NCBI GenBank assembly: GCA_035236585.1
Contig: CP141135.1
Span: 902,001 to 966,000 of the forward strand
DNA from: Warburgia ugandensis
Lineage: Eukaryota; Streptophyta; Magnoliopsida; Canellales; Canellaceae
DNA length: 64,000 bases
Direction: 5' to 3'
Positions within the stretch are counted from its first letter, which is position 1. Each line of letters begins with the position of its first letter. This document shows positions 37,776-49,754 of the stretch, in pieces. The notes under the pieces are model-generated. The model saw nothing but the letters and a program-made list of their open reading frames with translations. It ran no database searches and was not told the DNA's origin. A program made the translations under genes and the position numbers.

Positions 37776-37989
37776 TGTGACGACCCGGGTTTTCTCATGC
37801 ATTTTTAAATGCAATATCTAATTCCTAGGACGAGATGCATCCTAATTTGAAAACCATTTTATAAAAATAATGCAATGTAGCAAAAAATCTTTTGTTCTAA
37901 ATTCATTTTGAAAACCCCGAGTGTCATTTGCTTTCACAACAACCAAAGTAGTTTTTAAAAATTTCTATAATCATAAATGTCTTCCCAAG

Positions 37990-39451
37990 TGTTGATTGTT
38001 TAACCGCAAGTGCAGGGGCTATTGTAGTATAGCTTATGTAAGTACGGGTTGATCCCAAGGAGGCTTGATTTAAAATGATGGAGTTTTCAATAAAATTCAA
38101 TTAATAAAAAATAAAAAATAAAGACTATACTAGAAATAAACTAAGAATAAAAAAATCCAGATTTATTCAATTGTTGCAATTTACACAATTATTTATTAAA
38201 AAAAAACAAAAAATGCAACTAAATAAGCAATCCTGGATAAGTCTATCCTTGGATAATCAGAATGTGGATAAAATAGAACCAGAATAGCACAGGGACACAA
38301 ATGGAATTAAACTGAGAATAGAAGAGGAATTTAACAAGGGACAGAGTTGTAATTAGATGTGAACAAGAAGGGCAAAATAGGAATTCATATGAAAATCTGG
38401 CTTTTAACAAAAACCAGGAAAAAAAAACCAACAAAGAAGGAGGAGAAGGGAGAAGAGAAGAATAGAGGGGAGAAGAGAGAACGCGGGAGGAAAAGAGGAA
38501 GGAGAAGAAGGAGAAAACGCTGAGAATGGAAACTCGGGAGAAAACCCTGGATTCTCCGGTGAAGAGAAAAAAATTGCCGGAGATGGAACCGGAGGAGGAA
38601 GGAGAAAGGAAGAGGAGAAAGAGGAAGGGAAGAGAAAGAGAAAGAGAAAAGGGAGGAAAAACCTGCGTGGAGTTTTCTTCCTCCTAGCCGGGTGGTGAAG
38701 GAACCGGAACTGGGCTATGGCTGGCCTGGTCTGTAAGATGGAGACGAGGGTGGTGCTGGATCTCGATGATAAAAATGATGCCTAGGTTGTGCCAAACAAA
38801 GGTGATGGCTGGAAGAAGCGAGAAAAGGAATCAGGAGAAAACCCTTCTGGGCCAAGACCGTTCGGATCTGGGCTCATGCCTCCTAAAGCAACGCCTTTTC
38901 TAGACGTTGGATGAAGAGGGCCGGCTTGTCCGATGAAGGAGACGATGCCTTTGGTCTGGACGTCGTATGGTTCTGTGGGCGGTGAAGTGGTTTGGGCTAT
39001 GCTAGAGAACTAGGAAGAAGAATGAGAGAGAGACAAAGAGAGGAGATGGGGCACGCCAGAGGTAGAGGGAGCAAAGAGAGATACGTGGGATGAAGAGAGG
39101 GAGAGAGAGGAGAGTTTTGATCTACCTCCTATGGTGATCAAGGAGGGAGCAATAAAGATGGGTACTGGCTAGTGATGGAAGATGGTGGGTGGAAGAGGGA
39201 ATGTAAGAGAGAGGGGGGTTGAGAAAGAGGTAGGGGGACTGCCTCCTATGTACAGCCAAGGAAGAAGAATAGAGAGTGGAGAGAAAAGCAAGAGGAAAAG
39301 GAAAATAGGAGATAGAGGTAGGAGAAACCGTGGGAGAGAAGAGAAAGTGAGAAACTAGGAAGTGAGGGAAAGAGAGGAGAGGGGAAAGTCAGCCAGCCCA
39401 GCCTCCCAAATAGGGGGAAAAAACGTCCTTTCTGGGGAGGGAAGAAGAGGA

Positions 39452-39524
<73 letters not shown>

Positions 39525-40164
39525 AGAGGAGAGAGAAAAGATAAAAGATAAAAGATAAAAGAGAGATAAAAGAGAGAGTGAGGTCCACTAGAATTCTAGA
39601 CTTGCTAGAACTCTGCGAGTCTTCAACTTTGTCCTGTCCTAGGACTCTTCAAATTCCATCTAATTTTCATGAAACTTCATCCTCTTCATCTGATATCCTT
39701 GATTCGATCTGGAGCGTCCACGCCTAAGTCGATTAATCTGCAATGCACAGGACCCAATTAGCACAATCTAAACCGTTCATTAGCTATGATGATCATCTAA
39801 CCACTAAATTTTACAATTCAAACGTAGGATGGCCGAATAAAGCTAAAATAAAATATTTAATATAAAATCTTAAAATTAATGGTCTAGATGCTCTAATTAA
39901 ATACTAAATTAGGGGTATTTTTTATCATTGAACACTTAACACCAAGTCTATTCAGTCACAGCTCACAGGACCCAATTAGCATAATCTAAACCCTTCATTA
40001 GCTTTGATGATCATCTAACCACTAAATTTTACAATTCAAACGTAGGATGGCCGAATAAAGCTAAAATAAAATATTTAATATAAAATCTTAAAATTAATGG
40101 TCTAGATGCTCTAATTAAATACTAAATTAGGGGTATTTTTTTTAACAAAATTGAACACTTAACA
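37990..40164. mobile_element. Nested TG...CA insertion in the LTR, TSD CCAAG
   Basis: The insert starts TGTTGATTGTTTAACCGC and ends CACTTAACA, flanked by CCAAG (37985-37989 and 40165-40169). The sister LTR has no such insertion. TGTT...AACA termini and a 5-bp target duplication fit a solo LTR of another family, or a small non-autonomous LTR element. ACCGCAAGTGCAGGG and GGGTTGATCCCAAGGAGGC near its start are familiar from dispersed plant repeats. The interior is purine-rich, with a (GA)n run, and has no recognisable protein. Confidence 0.78.
39454..39521. repeat. (GA)n microsatellite
   Basis: About 33 GA units inside the nested element. The arginine/glutamate and serine/leucine frames over it are artefacts. 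Confidence 0.95.
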
Positions 40165-40191
40165 CCAAGTCTATTCAGTCACAGCTCACAG
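39751..40191. repeat. About 220-bp tandem duplication spanning the nested insertion's edge
   Basis: Unit 1 (39751-39968) and unit 2 (39969-40191) both begin GACCCAATTAGCA. Both contain the element end, CACTTAACA, the TSD CCAAG and the adjoining LTR sequence TCTATTCAGTCACAGCTCACAG. Since host LTR sequence is inside both units, the duplication came after the insertion. A CACAG microhomology sits at the breakpoints. Confidence 0.85.
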
Positions 40192-42847
40192 CCTAACTAT
40201 AAATAAATACAGATACATGTCCAAAAGGTAGAGTGTTCAGTTACATTTATACTTGCCCTCTCTTTTTTTCACTTGATCGTAGCACTAACATGTTCCTGAT
40301 GCTTCTTCTACTCATGAGTGGAGCTATCCTGAAAAATAATATATTTGGGTGAGTATTTCTCATACCCAGTAGGTGATCTAATACTACTATTTTGAAAACA
40401 CGGTAGGCAACATACAGGATTCCAAGAGCTTTTAATGTAAAACATCAGTGATTCTTTGTGTAACCATGCATAGTTATGCATAAAACATAAGTTTATTGAT
40501 GCAATTTCAATCATGGAGTCTTTTCTCATAATCTAGTATTCAATGATATAAATATGATTAAAATCATGAAATAGAGATCAATAGATCCATACACGAAGAT
40601 CTCGGCAAATGCATCAAACCAGCGAGTCAAATATAATCATCATGAAACTCTTAAAATAGTCTTCGTTCAAGCAGATGCTAGTATCATGCACATTAATCTC
40701 TCAGCATACACGTCATGTCAACTGGTCATGAGTACTCGTATACGACCATCTTGATGCTATATGCATATCAATCACACTGAAATCATAGGACCACTATGCT
40801 CACGACCGGAACCCCTTTGGATTGCATGTCTCCGGTATCTAAAGACCAGTCCACCATAGCCTCCACAGTGACTATGGATATGTCCCTGAAAGGGTACCGT
40901 GAACACCTCCAGTGATCGTCCCTATTTACCACAGCAGTCAGGGAAGGGACAATGCCGTTTTTGGCAGTGATACCTTTTTAGTGGTAGAGGCCGGGAGGCC
41001 AAACCCGTACCCCTCAGCATAATGCCCATTAGGCTCAATAGCCCAAAAACATACATAGTCCAAATATCAAATCAACATAAATCATGCAATTTATGCATTT
41101 GTTTTCAAAGTATGCGAGTATGACATAAACTCTACTCATGCTAGTACCGTAATTAATGTTATAAATCCGTAAACTTGTATAAGAACTACATGGTTTAAAA
41201 AAACATACTAATTACAGTAATAGACACAGGTAACTCAATTTGGGATGCATTTTGAAAACATAGTAGTATCAGACTATCTACTTAGATGTTTCCTGAATCG
41301 CGTTCTTCGTTACTCGACACTAACTCATCTTCGTAAACCCCTGTATATTGTTTGACAATAAGGATTCAAATATCATTTATAGATCCGTATTTAGATTTCT
41401 AGATTAACGGATAGATCTGCCCTTTTTTATCATCTTTGATATGGTAGATCTAGAAGATCTCTATAGTTTTTAGGCTATAGTCATACTAAATAGTTCTCAG
41501 ATCCTAATTTTTTATAGTCTCATTAGGTCCGCGCCATTAATATAGACACAACGGTTCTTTCGAATGGTCAATCAGAGTCCTACAACCCTTGTAATTGCAT
41601 CTTTAGCATTGCAATATCATAGACGAACCAGATTTGTCTACGCGGAGGGCTTGCGCGTAAGACGCTCGTGTGCCCTGGTCAAACTAGGACCCATGCCCAC
41701 ATGTAGTGCATGCCCGAAGGCCACGCCAGGGACCGTGTTCGCACGCTCACGCATACCCAAATTACGCGTTATGCTGCGCATCCTAGATGGCATCGCGCGG
41801 ACGCATCTTTGGCGCAGCACGACGCGTCTCAGCTCCTAGGGCACCCCGTGTGTCTTGGTCGAGCCGGGCTCCCAGGGTAACCCGTGCATCCTGGTCGAGC
41901 CAGGACCAGTGCTCCACCTCGTGCGCCCGAAGTCCGTCCCAGGGACCATGTGCCAGGTGCGTATTGTGAGCGGCGTCCCTGGGGCACGTATTGTGAGCGG
42001 TGTCCTTGGGACGCGTCTGGCTCGATGGGTTGACAGACCCATCGAGGCGGGTTTCCCTCCTTCGTTTTCCGGCCGAGCAATATAGATCCGACAAGGATCT
42101 GGGCTAGGAAGAGGGGGGAAAGTGAGGTCCGACCTGCCTGGAATGGCGCCCTTGGCAGTGCTTCGGCTCCCTCTACCCCCACTGAAAACTCCTGGTCGTC
42201 GGGTTGAGGGTTCTAGAATGAACCCATCTTCCCCAATGTGTTCTCCGGCTAGATTCTAGGAGGAAACAAAGGGGAAGAAGAGAGGGAATGAGAGGAGAGG
42301 AGAATCTTACCTGAGCAGTCTGTTGCCGGAGGGTGTGGTTTCTCCACGCTGAACCCTAGCTGCCGGAACCCTTGCTTGAGCTAGATGGAGATGGGGGAGA
42401 GGAGGGGGAAAGGGCTTTTTATAGATGAGGGAGGCGGGTGCCGCCATCCTTTCCAGCACCGCCCTACAGAGGTGGTTCTGGAAAAATCTGGACTGGCGGT
42501 GGCTGGAGGAGGAAGAAGAAGGGGGTGCTGTTATCAAAACGGCCCCCTGCATTTTTCATCTTTTTCATTTTAAAGAAACGCCCATAACTTCTTCATCCGA
42601 ACTCCGTTTTCGATGTTCTTTGAGATGTTGGATTCCATTTTGAGTGTAGAATCTAGTGACACTAATTTTTCTTACAAATTCTTATATTTCTTATTTAATT
42701 TAAAATAAAACATCTAACTACCTCTTAAGACTAGTAAACATATCTTAATTCCCAAAAAGAGATAAATTACAGCATCAGTCATAAGTGGTAAACATTATAT
42801 TTGTTCTTCATACAAATTCTCTTCAAAATTTGGGTCATTACACAATG

Positions 42848-42993
42848 GGACCCCACATGTCACCACCGTTCGATTTGCATTTAATGAAAATCAGAAAATC
42901 AAAGGCTTGACAAAAAGCAGATTTCTAGATCAAGCAATATGATCATTAAATTAGTGACATCAATCTTCATTATTTTCAGTCAATACCAGGCTA
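42848..42993. other. Block A sequence right of the LTR element
   Basis: Matches 55625-55783 of block B, the 3' flank of a minus-strand Kunitz pseudogene. Confidence 0.75.
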
Positions 42994-43188
42994 AGTACTT
43001 CGGCTCCACTTTCTTAAACGTCACCCGTAGCGGATTTCCATAAATGGACAGCCAATTGGTCCCACCTTGCCTACGTAATCCAACATCTCCACATATCCTT
43101 TTGAAGGTCCCACAAAGACTAGGACAATAAACAATCTTGTAATCACGGGAATTTCCATGCCTCTCAATCTTAAACCAATTGTTGATCG
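42994..43188 (-). pseudogene. Kunitz inhibitor C-terminal fragment (A)
   Basis: The minus strand encodes the C-terminal part of a Kunitz protein: NNWFKIERHGNS, a stretch with the CPSLCGTF Cys pair, then KRICGDVGL and TNWLSIYGNPLRVTFKKVEP. The stop present in B1 (TAA) is TAC here, adding a few codons. It breaks off at about 43188 and jumps to sequence paralogous to 57406, so a deletion removed the rest of the gene. It preserves 26 bases that are missing from the related pseudogene at 55784-56462. Confidence 0.8.
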
Positions 43189-43455
43189 TAAAGGATTGTC
43201 CTAAGTATGTGATTTTTTAAAGATGACTCGTCATCTAGGAAGACAATTAAGATGAACGGTTTAGATCATTCAAAAATATGCAACCCCCTTATACTTTTAA
43301 TACCATGTCACAAATGAGATTGTGGCCCTAAAGTGTTGTGGATTATCGTTTTCATTTTCAGGGCATTCAGCATATAGTAATGATTTTGATCCCACGGTGA
43401 AAATCCACTTTACTATTTATCATTAATTATATCTATTTAAAAATAATAATCCTTA
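43189..43455. repeat. End of block A, paralogous to 57406-57675
   Basis: Matches the B spacer from GTAAAGGATTGTCC to ATCCTTAGTAA and then diverges exactly where the next Kunitz pseudogene starts in B. No coding region. Confidence 0.75.
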
Positions 43456-44784
43456 GTAAGGTAGAGATGTGTGTCGTAGACAGCATAAAAACATTTTATG
43501 GCAATCCAATGTTTGTCTAATAGAACATGCAGAAACTAATGCACCTTATTTATTAAGAAAGTTCAGATCAATCCATGTATAAGTGGCATATTATAAAACC
43601 CCAAAGCTGCACGACATTGCTTTGGAGTATCAAGCATCGTTCCAGTGTAATACATAGCTATAGGAGATGTGTATGGTTATGATTGATCTATGCTAACCTT
43701 TCTAAGATGAGTACATTGTGTTCTTTTCTTAATACAGTAATAAACCATCTAAGAACTTCATTATCTCAAATTGGATTTCACGCCAACTTTCATTAATAAT
43801 AGAGCTGAATTAGTAGATGAAAGAATATAATACAAGTAAGATTTAAACATCCTTATAGGCACGGATAATGATATAGGTTCACCACCAAATGCCACCAAAC
43901 AAACTTGCACACTTTCTCATAAGGCTTTATCTCTCAAGCTAAGTCATTCAACGTATTATTATTCACTTCATTTTATCATGATTTCGTTTGGCATAGCTTG
44001 ATTAAGATATGTACTTTTGATGGCTTGGTGTGCTTTATAGTATTACAATTGTATAAGTTGGCTTATCAACGCATACACATCATTGATCCCAACGCCTTTA
44101 TGCTCATGACACCCCATGACATTTCATGTTTATACTAGCCACTCCATTCAACCTTATGCATACACTCCATGCAAATCCCCATGCACATGCTCTCATATGT
44201 CCAAACAATTATATGCCATAAGCTATAGTAGATTTGTACGCATCTATAACTTACTCATGTCAAATGCATTAGTTTATTGTGAAATCTAGGCCATGTGCAC
44301 AAGTCATATTATTTCATATTTCATTATTGACCATGTGTTGTCCACTGATTTCATGCTAAATAAGCGGGTGCACTCCTTTCCCTGAGACCTATCAATACGC
44401 ATAATATATTTTCTTTACAACCATTGATTTCATAAACATGCACGCTTATCCATTCCCTAAATACATCGTAGAGGAATGTTGATTCGTATTGATCAAATCA
44501 CCATGTGTACACAACTATGGATTTGTTTTGAAATCATACTATTGACTTTGTTTAGATGAACGTGTATATTATGTGGAATAACGCCAAAGTCCATGGTTGA
44601 GCTCACTTGATAATGGATTATTCATGTTCTTGAATGTTTTTAAAGTAGATAAGAAATTTATGATAATATACATGTGTGTGATATCAAAATTGTGATTAAA
44701 TTCTTGGGAATCATGTATGAGAGGAAATTGATGAGACTCCTGTAGTTTGCTATGGTTGGGGTGCAGTTGGCCACTGACACTCTG
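43456..44784. other. Spacer, no gene
   Basis: AT-rich, unremarkable. I see no feature I can support. Confidence 0.4.
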
Positions 44785-47089
44785 AAAAGTTGATACGGGC
44801 ACCCTTAATCTTCAATCCCCTAGAGGGTTCTAGAATGGCGGTGATTGGAGGAGAAATCACCGCCATTCTGGAGGATTCCCCACTGTCATTCAAGGGCGGT
44901 GAGAGTCCCCTCCAGAACCCTCTTATAGCTCTATAAATAGAGCTCTTGGGCGCCTCTAATGGCAGCCCAAAAGCTTGAAGAAAATCCATTTTGGAGAAGC
45001 AACCTAGAGGGGAAACGAGGAGAAAAACCCAACAACGAGCCAGGTATGCCCAAGATCCCTCAAAACCCATCTTCACAGTAGTCCTAGGCTCAGTTTCCCT
45101 AAGTTTTTGCATGAAAAATCATGCAAAATGGAGCCCTGGAGAGTCACCAAGGACCCAGGGACGTTCCCTGGGCCGCATTGTTTCAACAGGGTCGAACTAG
45201 GGTGTCCTGAGGACGCCCCGGTCCCCCAAATAACCAGAACGTCCCACTGGGACAGACGCGTCGACCGTGTCTGAGAAAACCAAACAAGAGCCTTCGGGGA
45301 CGCGCCTGCAAAAGAGAGAGACAGTCAGGAAAATCCGGCGCATCTGCAAATGCGCAGCGCGCTAGCGATACTAGATTTTTCCGTTCTTAAGGAAGCTGGG
45401 GCGCATGCCACTGACCGGCAGCTCCCTAGCATTTCGCCTTTTCACTCTTAAGGGCCTTATGTACGTGTGACACTAAAACGCTTATAACTTGAGATCTAGA
45501 GCTCCGATTGAGGGGCCGCAAAAGGCGTTGTGTCCATGTTGACGACACGAACACACGCAAACTATAAAATCCATGATCAAGACTCAATCAAAGGTGGGCA
45601 TGACCCTTAGAATAGGATGGTGGCATATGGCTGCTAGACCTTTGGAAAACTGATAATACCAAGGCCCAATTAGGACCTTAGGACACCCATAGGCATAGGG
45701 ATGGACCCTTAATGACTAAGTGATAAGACCAACTACTCTAAAACCCATAAAAGATAGGCCATACTAACCTTGATTCCCCAAACCATGTTCAGGAGCGTAC
45801 GAGGACAAAGGGGTTAGCGCGACCTAGCCAGTTAGGTGCTCTGTCGCTACTAGATTCTTTTAAAAGAACTATGATTGTTTTGCGAATACATGTTTTAAGT
45901 ATATGACTTGTTTAGCATACATGTGATAAATGCTTTATGCATAGACATGTTTTGTAAATAATTGCATATACATTATGCATAGATATGTTTTGCAAACTAT
46001 TGCATACATTGCATGATTTATGAGCATTAAGTTCTTGCAAAAATTGCATGTCCTTGAGGGTTGCCAAAAGACGCTGGAGTGCCGAGGGCCAGGCAGTTGT
46101 GAGGGACCCAAAGAGGACAGGTTTTGAAAAGAGGTTTTTGACTTATTTGATCGTACATGATTTGGGCTAGTAAGCTCGTTGGCGCTATGCCGAGAGGTTT
46201 GGGGTGGCCACTTAGCCTCTACCACTATTAGGTGGATGGGTACCACGCCCAAAAAGGGCATGTCCCTGCTTCGACTGCATGTGGTACAAGGGGCTACCAC
46301 TGGTGTCACGGCACTGAGTCGAAGTGTCATATGCCCCGTGGAGGTATATGATCCTGTGTCCCTAGGTACCCGAGGACCACACGGTGGTGAGGTCGTGGGC
46401 ATAGTGGGACCCTATGGTTTTGTGGACTTATGTGCATTGCATATGGCATGATATAAGGTTGGTCGACCATACCATACTAGATATCCATGAGTTGGATTCA
46501 ATGAAGCATCTTATGCATATCATAATGTTATGATATATATATGTATATGATACTTTCGATTTTGGATTATGTGATCCTTTAAGTCGTTAGTATTTCAGTT
46601 TGACAATGGATTTTAATATCAATATTGAACTTGAGTATTCAGACATGCACATGTTTTGAAAGAGCATATGATTTTAAAACAACTCATGCATTATAAAACT
46701 AGTAGTGATAGGCTCCTACTGAGTATAGTATATACTCACCCAATCCTCAATATTTTTTAAACATAAAGAAAACAATTAAGAGCAAGGAACGCTTGTGACA
46801 GAAGACACCCAAACTAAGTGTAAGTAAGTAAACCCCTACCTTCTCTTTCAATGTTACTTGATTGTAGTTACTCTCTAATAGCTGGGGTTGTGATTAACAC
46901 TTTCTTGGGAATAATGTTGATTTAAAACTTTGCCATGGCTAGATAATTTGAGAATGTGTTTTGACACTTGGGGTTTTTATGAAAGATTGTTTTCTAAAAC
47001 AAAAAGATTTTCATGCATTTCATACTTATAAAACAAGAGATCTCGCCTTTTTATCAAAATTGCATCATATAAAAACCCGGGTCGTCACA
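44785..47089 (+). mobile_element. 5'-truncated LTR, same family as 27161-29885
   Basis: Aligns with 27445-29885 from TTGATACGGGCACCC to the terminus ACCCGGGTCGTCACA. It contains the TATA box (TATAAATA at 44932-44939) and the CpG-bearing middle part. The first roughly 280 bases of the LTR are missing and no target-site duplication can be assigned. The sequence after the CA terminus does not form a convincing primer-binding site. Confidence 0.8.
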
Positions 47090-47227
47090 GTTGGATATTA
47101 TGGGATAGATTTTTCATGGGTTATTCCTTTGGGCCTCCATTGGAATTTAGATGAAGTTTGCTTGGGTGAAAGCCATATAAGATTGTTTAATAAGATTGAT
47201 GGGAGATACTGAAGTTTATGGTAGTAT

Positions 47228-48213
47228 ATGAGAGATACTGGAGTAGTTTGGTTGATAAAATTGTTTAATAAGATTGTAAAATTGAAGAAAATGTCGGATG
47301 AATGGAGGAAGAGCTCTATTATATCAATTTATAAGAATAAAGGAGACATACAAAGTTCCACTAATTATTGGAAGATCAAACTTATGTCATACAGTGAAAC
47401 TTTTTGAATGAGTGATTGAGAAGAGGCTACGATATGAGACGAGTGTATCAAAGAACCAATTTGGTTTCATGCCTGGGAAGTCTACAATGGAAGGTATTTT
47501 CCTTCTTAGATCGCTTATAGAGAAATATAGGGAGAGGAGGAAAGACTTCTACATGGTCTTTATTAACTTAGAAAAAGCTTATGATGGGGTCCTCAGAGAG
47601 TTGATATGGTGGGTGTTGGACAAGAAAGGGATTTCATGGGGGTATATAGACATAATTAAGATATGTATGAGAGAGTGATAACAAATATTAGGACCATTAG
47701 CGGAGAGACTGGTGATCTTTCCATCACCATAGCATTACATTGAGGATCGGCATTTAGCCCATTCCTTTTTGCATTGGTTATGGATGAGTTAACAAAACTT
47801 CTGCATGAGGAGATTTCATGGCGCATTTTATTTGCAGATGATATAATTTTGATTGATAAGATAAGGGAGGGTATAAAGACAAAGTTAGAGTTATGAAGAG
47901 ATGCATTAGAATCTAAAAGATTTAAAATTAGTTGAACTAAAACAGAGTATATGCAATGCAATTTTACAAGGAGAGGAGTGGGATTGAAGCACCAATAAAG
48001 ATTGATAATTAAGAAGTCCTCCTAGAAGACCACTTCCAATGCTTGGGATCAATAATTCGAGAGTGGAGAGATTGAGAGGCAATTTACCCAGAGAATCCAA
48101 GCGGTGTGATTGGCAGGTGCCACTCAAACTAAAAGAAAAATTCTATAGGATGGTTATAAGGCCAGCCATGCTATATGGATTAGAGTAATGGGTAGTTAAG
48201 GAACAACATGTAC
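47228..48213 (+). mobile_element. LINE (L1-type) reverse-transcriptase remnant
   Basis: In broken plus-strand frames: LFNKIVKLKKMSDEWRKSSI, IYKNKGDIQSSTNY, then NQFGFMPGKSTMEGIFLLR, YRERRKDFYMVFINLEKAYD, RELIWWVLDKKG, FADDI (catalytic motif), KTEYMQC and RPAMLYGLE. These follow the normal order of a plant non-LTR reverse transcriptase. Frameshifts and stops interrupt it, and the 3' end is truncated at about 48213. Confidence 0.88.
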
Positions 48214-48276
48214 ATCTTGGCTCCCCTCATAAGGCCAAACATCAGGCCATCTTGACACGGTAGCCATCTACCAAGC

Positions 48277-49754
48277 TGTCACGACCCCAATCCCCAGGGC
48301 CGCGATTAGGCTTAATCAAGCCTAACGATTTTGCGAGCTAGGCCTACGTGGCCTTGCTCCTTCTTTTTTTTCATAATTTATATCACACCAAAAGTGTTGA
48401 GAGAGCTAGGTGCTCTTGTCCTATGCAAGTCATAGTTTACTAGTAAAATATTTTTCTCCTTTAACAACCGAGTCCTACAGAAATTTCAACAGAGTCTCCC
48501 CTATTTCTTGGACTTATGCATTTAACGCATGCTATGCGGTTCACCTAATAGACAATATAGCAATCATAATTTCCTGAAGGGAGACTCAGTCTTCATACTA
48601 TCTATCATAATAAAACATATATGATGCATAAGGATCAGTGTCAAAATTAAGATATAACTCGTTTACACCATTAGCACATATATACATATATATACAACTC
48701 AAAATTTATCTTCAAGCAAGCTTTCTTCAACTCACTCAACGACCTTTCTCTTCTCTGCCTGACTGGTACCTGCAAAATAATAAGGTGAGCTGTGAAGCCC
48801 AGTAAGGGAAAAGAACTAAACCCATGCATATCCAATCATTCTCGTTGCCACGCTTAAAAACACATTCAATATAACATGAGCATTCATTTCCATTTTAACT
48901 AGTCATATACAACGTAGTCAGCATGTGCTATCAAGTAAGGCCTATGGGTATTAGAGCAGAATTATAGTTTTTCCCCCAAATTCCAATATGAGGCAACAGT
49001 CATCGCATGCAAACAAGCACACCCCATAAGGATTTCCCATTCGTGTCCAACCACAGGACATTCAATAGATGAGTGACTAAGTCATGGACTTCATTCTAAA
49101 GTTAAATGCAAATCATAAGTGTTACATCCAACAAAGCTGCATACTCATTAATGATTTTCTTAGTAATATTAAACATGCCTAACATTACACCAGGATTCAA
49201 TAGTCATCTCCCTCAAGGATTACCATCTTAGATAACTCAATATGCCAGCTCATCCCTCAGGGTTTACCATCTTGGGCGGCTCCACTGTGATCCCAAAAGA
49301 CCAGGCAGCCCTTTCCCTCAAGAATTACCATTTTATGAGGCTCAATACCTGACAGCTCATCCCTCAGGGTTTACCATCTTGGGCGGCTCCACCATGATTC
49401 CAAAGAACCAAGTAGCCCTTTCCCTCAGGGTTTACCATCTTGGAAGGCATCATCATAGCTTACCGGATGGCCCTCAGGGCTTACTATCTTGGGCTTGATT
49501 ATTTTATAACAGTTTGGATCATTATAGCAGTTAAGCATAGTAAATCAGACTATAACATGACCATTTCAATAAGAAATTACAATTTCTATCATCCATTCAA
49601 CCAAGGTGACAATATATTCATTTTACACATGCATAAAGTCAATTTTAAGAGAACATAACAACAAGAATTTAAGGAATGAAAGGGTTTAGGGTCCTTACCT
49701 GTGTTTGCAGTACGATTCACATTTCAATAACCAATGTCGTTCAAACTGCATTCA
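48277..49754 (-). mobile_element. LTR part, distal to the PPR pseudogene
   Basis: Begins TGTCACGACCCCAATCC on the plus strand. This would be the 3' end of an LTR read on the minus strand, as in the other long LTRs (TGTGACGACCC at 37776). It includes the 'GTGAGCTGTGAAGCCCAGTAAGG' type segment and a degenerate minisatellite. It runs into the PPR pseudogene at about 49755, and sequence resembling the other end of such LTRs resumes at about 51840. No target-site duplication was found. Confidence 0.6.
49205..49490. repeat. Degenerate minisatellite, CCCTCAGGGTTTACCATCTT
   Basis: At least six copies of CCCTCA-GG-TTACCATCTTGGG at 45-60-base spacing, arranged in a longer two-step period with GGCGGCTCCAC. 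It lies inside LTR-like sequence. Confidence 0.75.

Larger units (their letters stand above)
31578..42842 (-). mobile_element. LTR retrotransposon, 11.3 kb, TSD CAATG, with nested insertion
   Basis: Identical 5-bp repeats CAATG flank the element (31573-31577 and 42843-42847). Block B shows the empty site, CAGCCAATGGGACC, near 55615-55625. The left LTR is 31578-34396. The right LTR is 37776-42842, enlarged by a 2.2-kb insertion. On the minus strand GTTGGTATCAGAGCTC (37775-37760) abuts the right LTR and matches a methionine initiator tRNA primer-binding site. A polypurine tract (AAGGGGGTAAT, about 34410-34398) preceded by GAGGACGAAATTC lies beside the left LTR. Transcription therefore runs on the minus strand. 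The signature fits Ty3/gypsy Tekay/Del-type elements (inference). The interior is only about 3.4 kb, so gag-pol is deleted or decayed. Confidence 0.93.
37776..42842 (-). mobile_element. 5' LTR of the 11.3-kb element, interrupted
   Basis: It begins TGTGACGACCCGGG and ends GGGTCATTACA on the plus strand. Removing 37990-40169 and the local duplication leaves about 2.9 kb that aligns with 31578-34396. TATA candidate CTATAAAA on the minus strand at 42424-42417. Confidence 0.9.

Noticed and set aside
39355-39588. Ser/Leu and Arg/Glu repeat frames over (GA)n and (CT)n tracts, also at 21769-21960 and 63298-63743
   Set aside because: Dinucleotide repeats are open in several frames by necessity.
47090-47110. 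Possible primer-binding site after the LTR terminus at 47089
   Set aside because: Only the first five bases match the TTGGTATCAGAGC pattern; LINE sequence follows instead of a retroelement leader.
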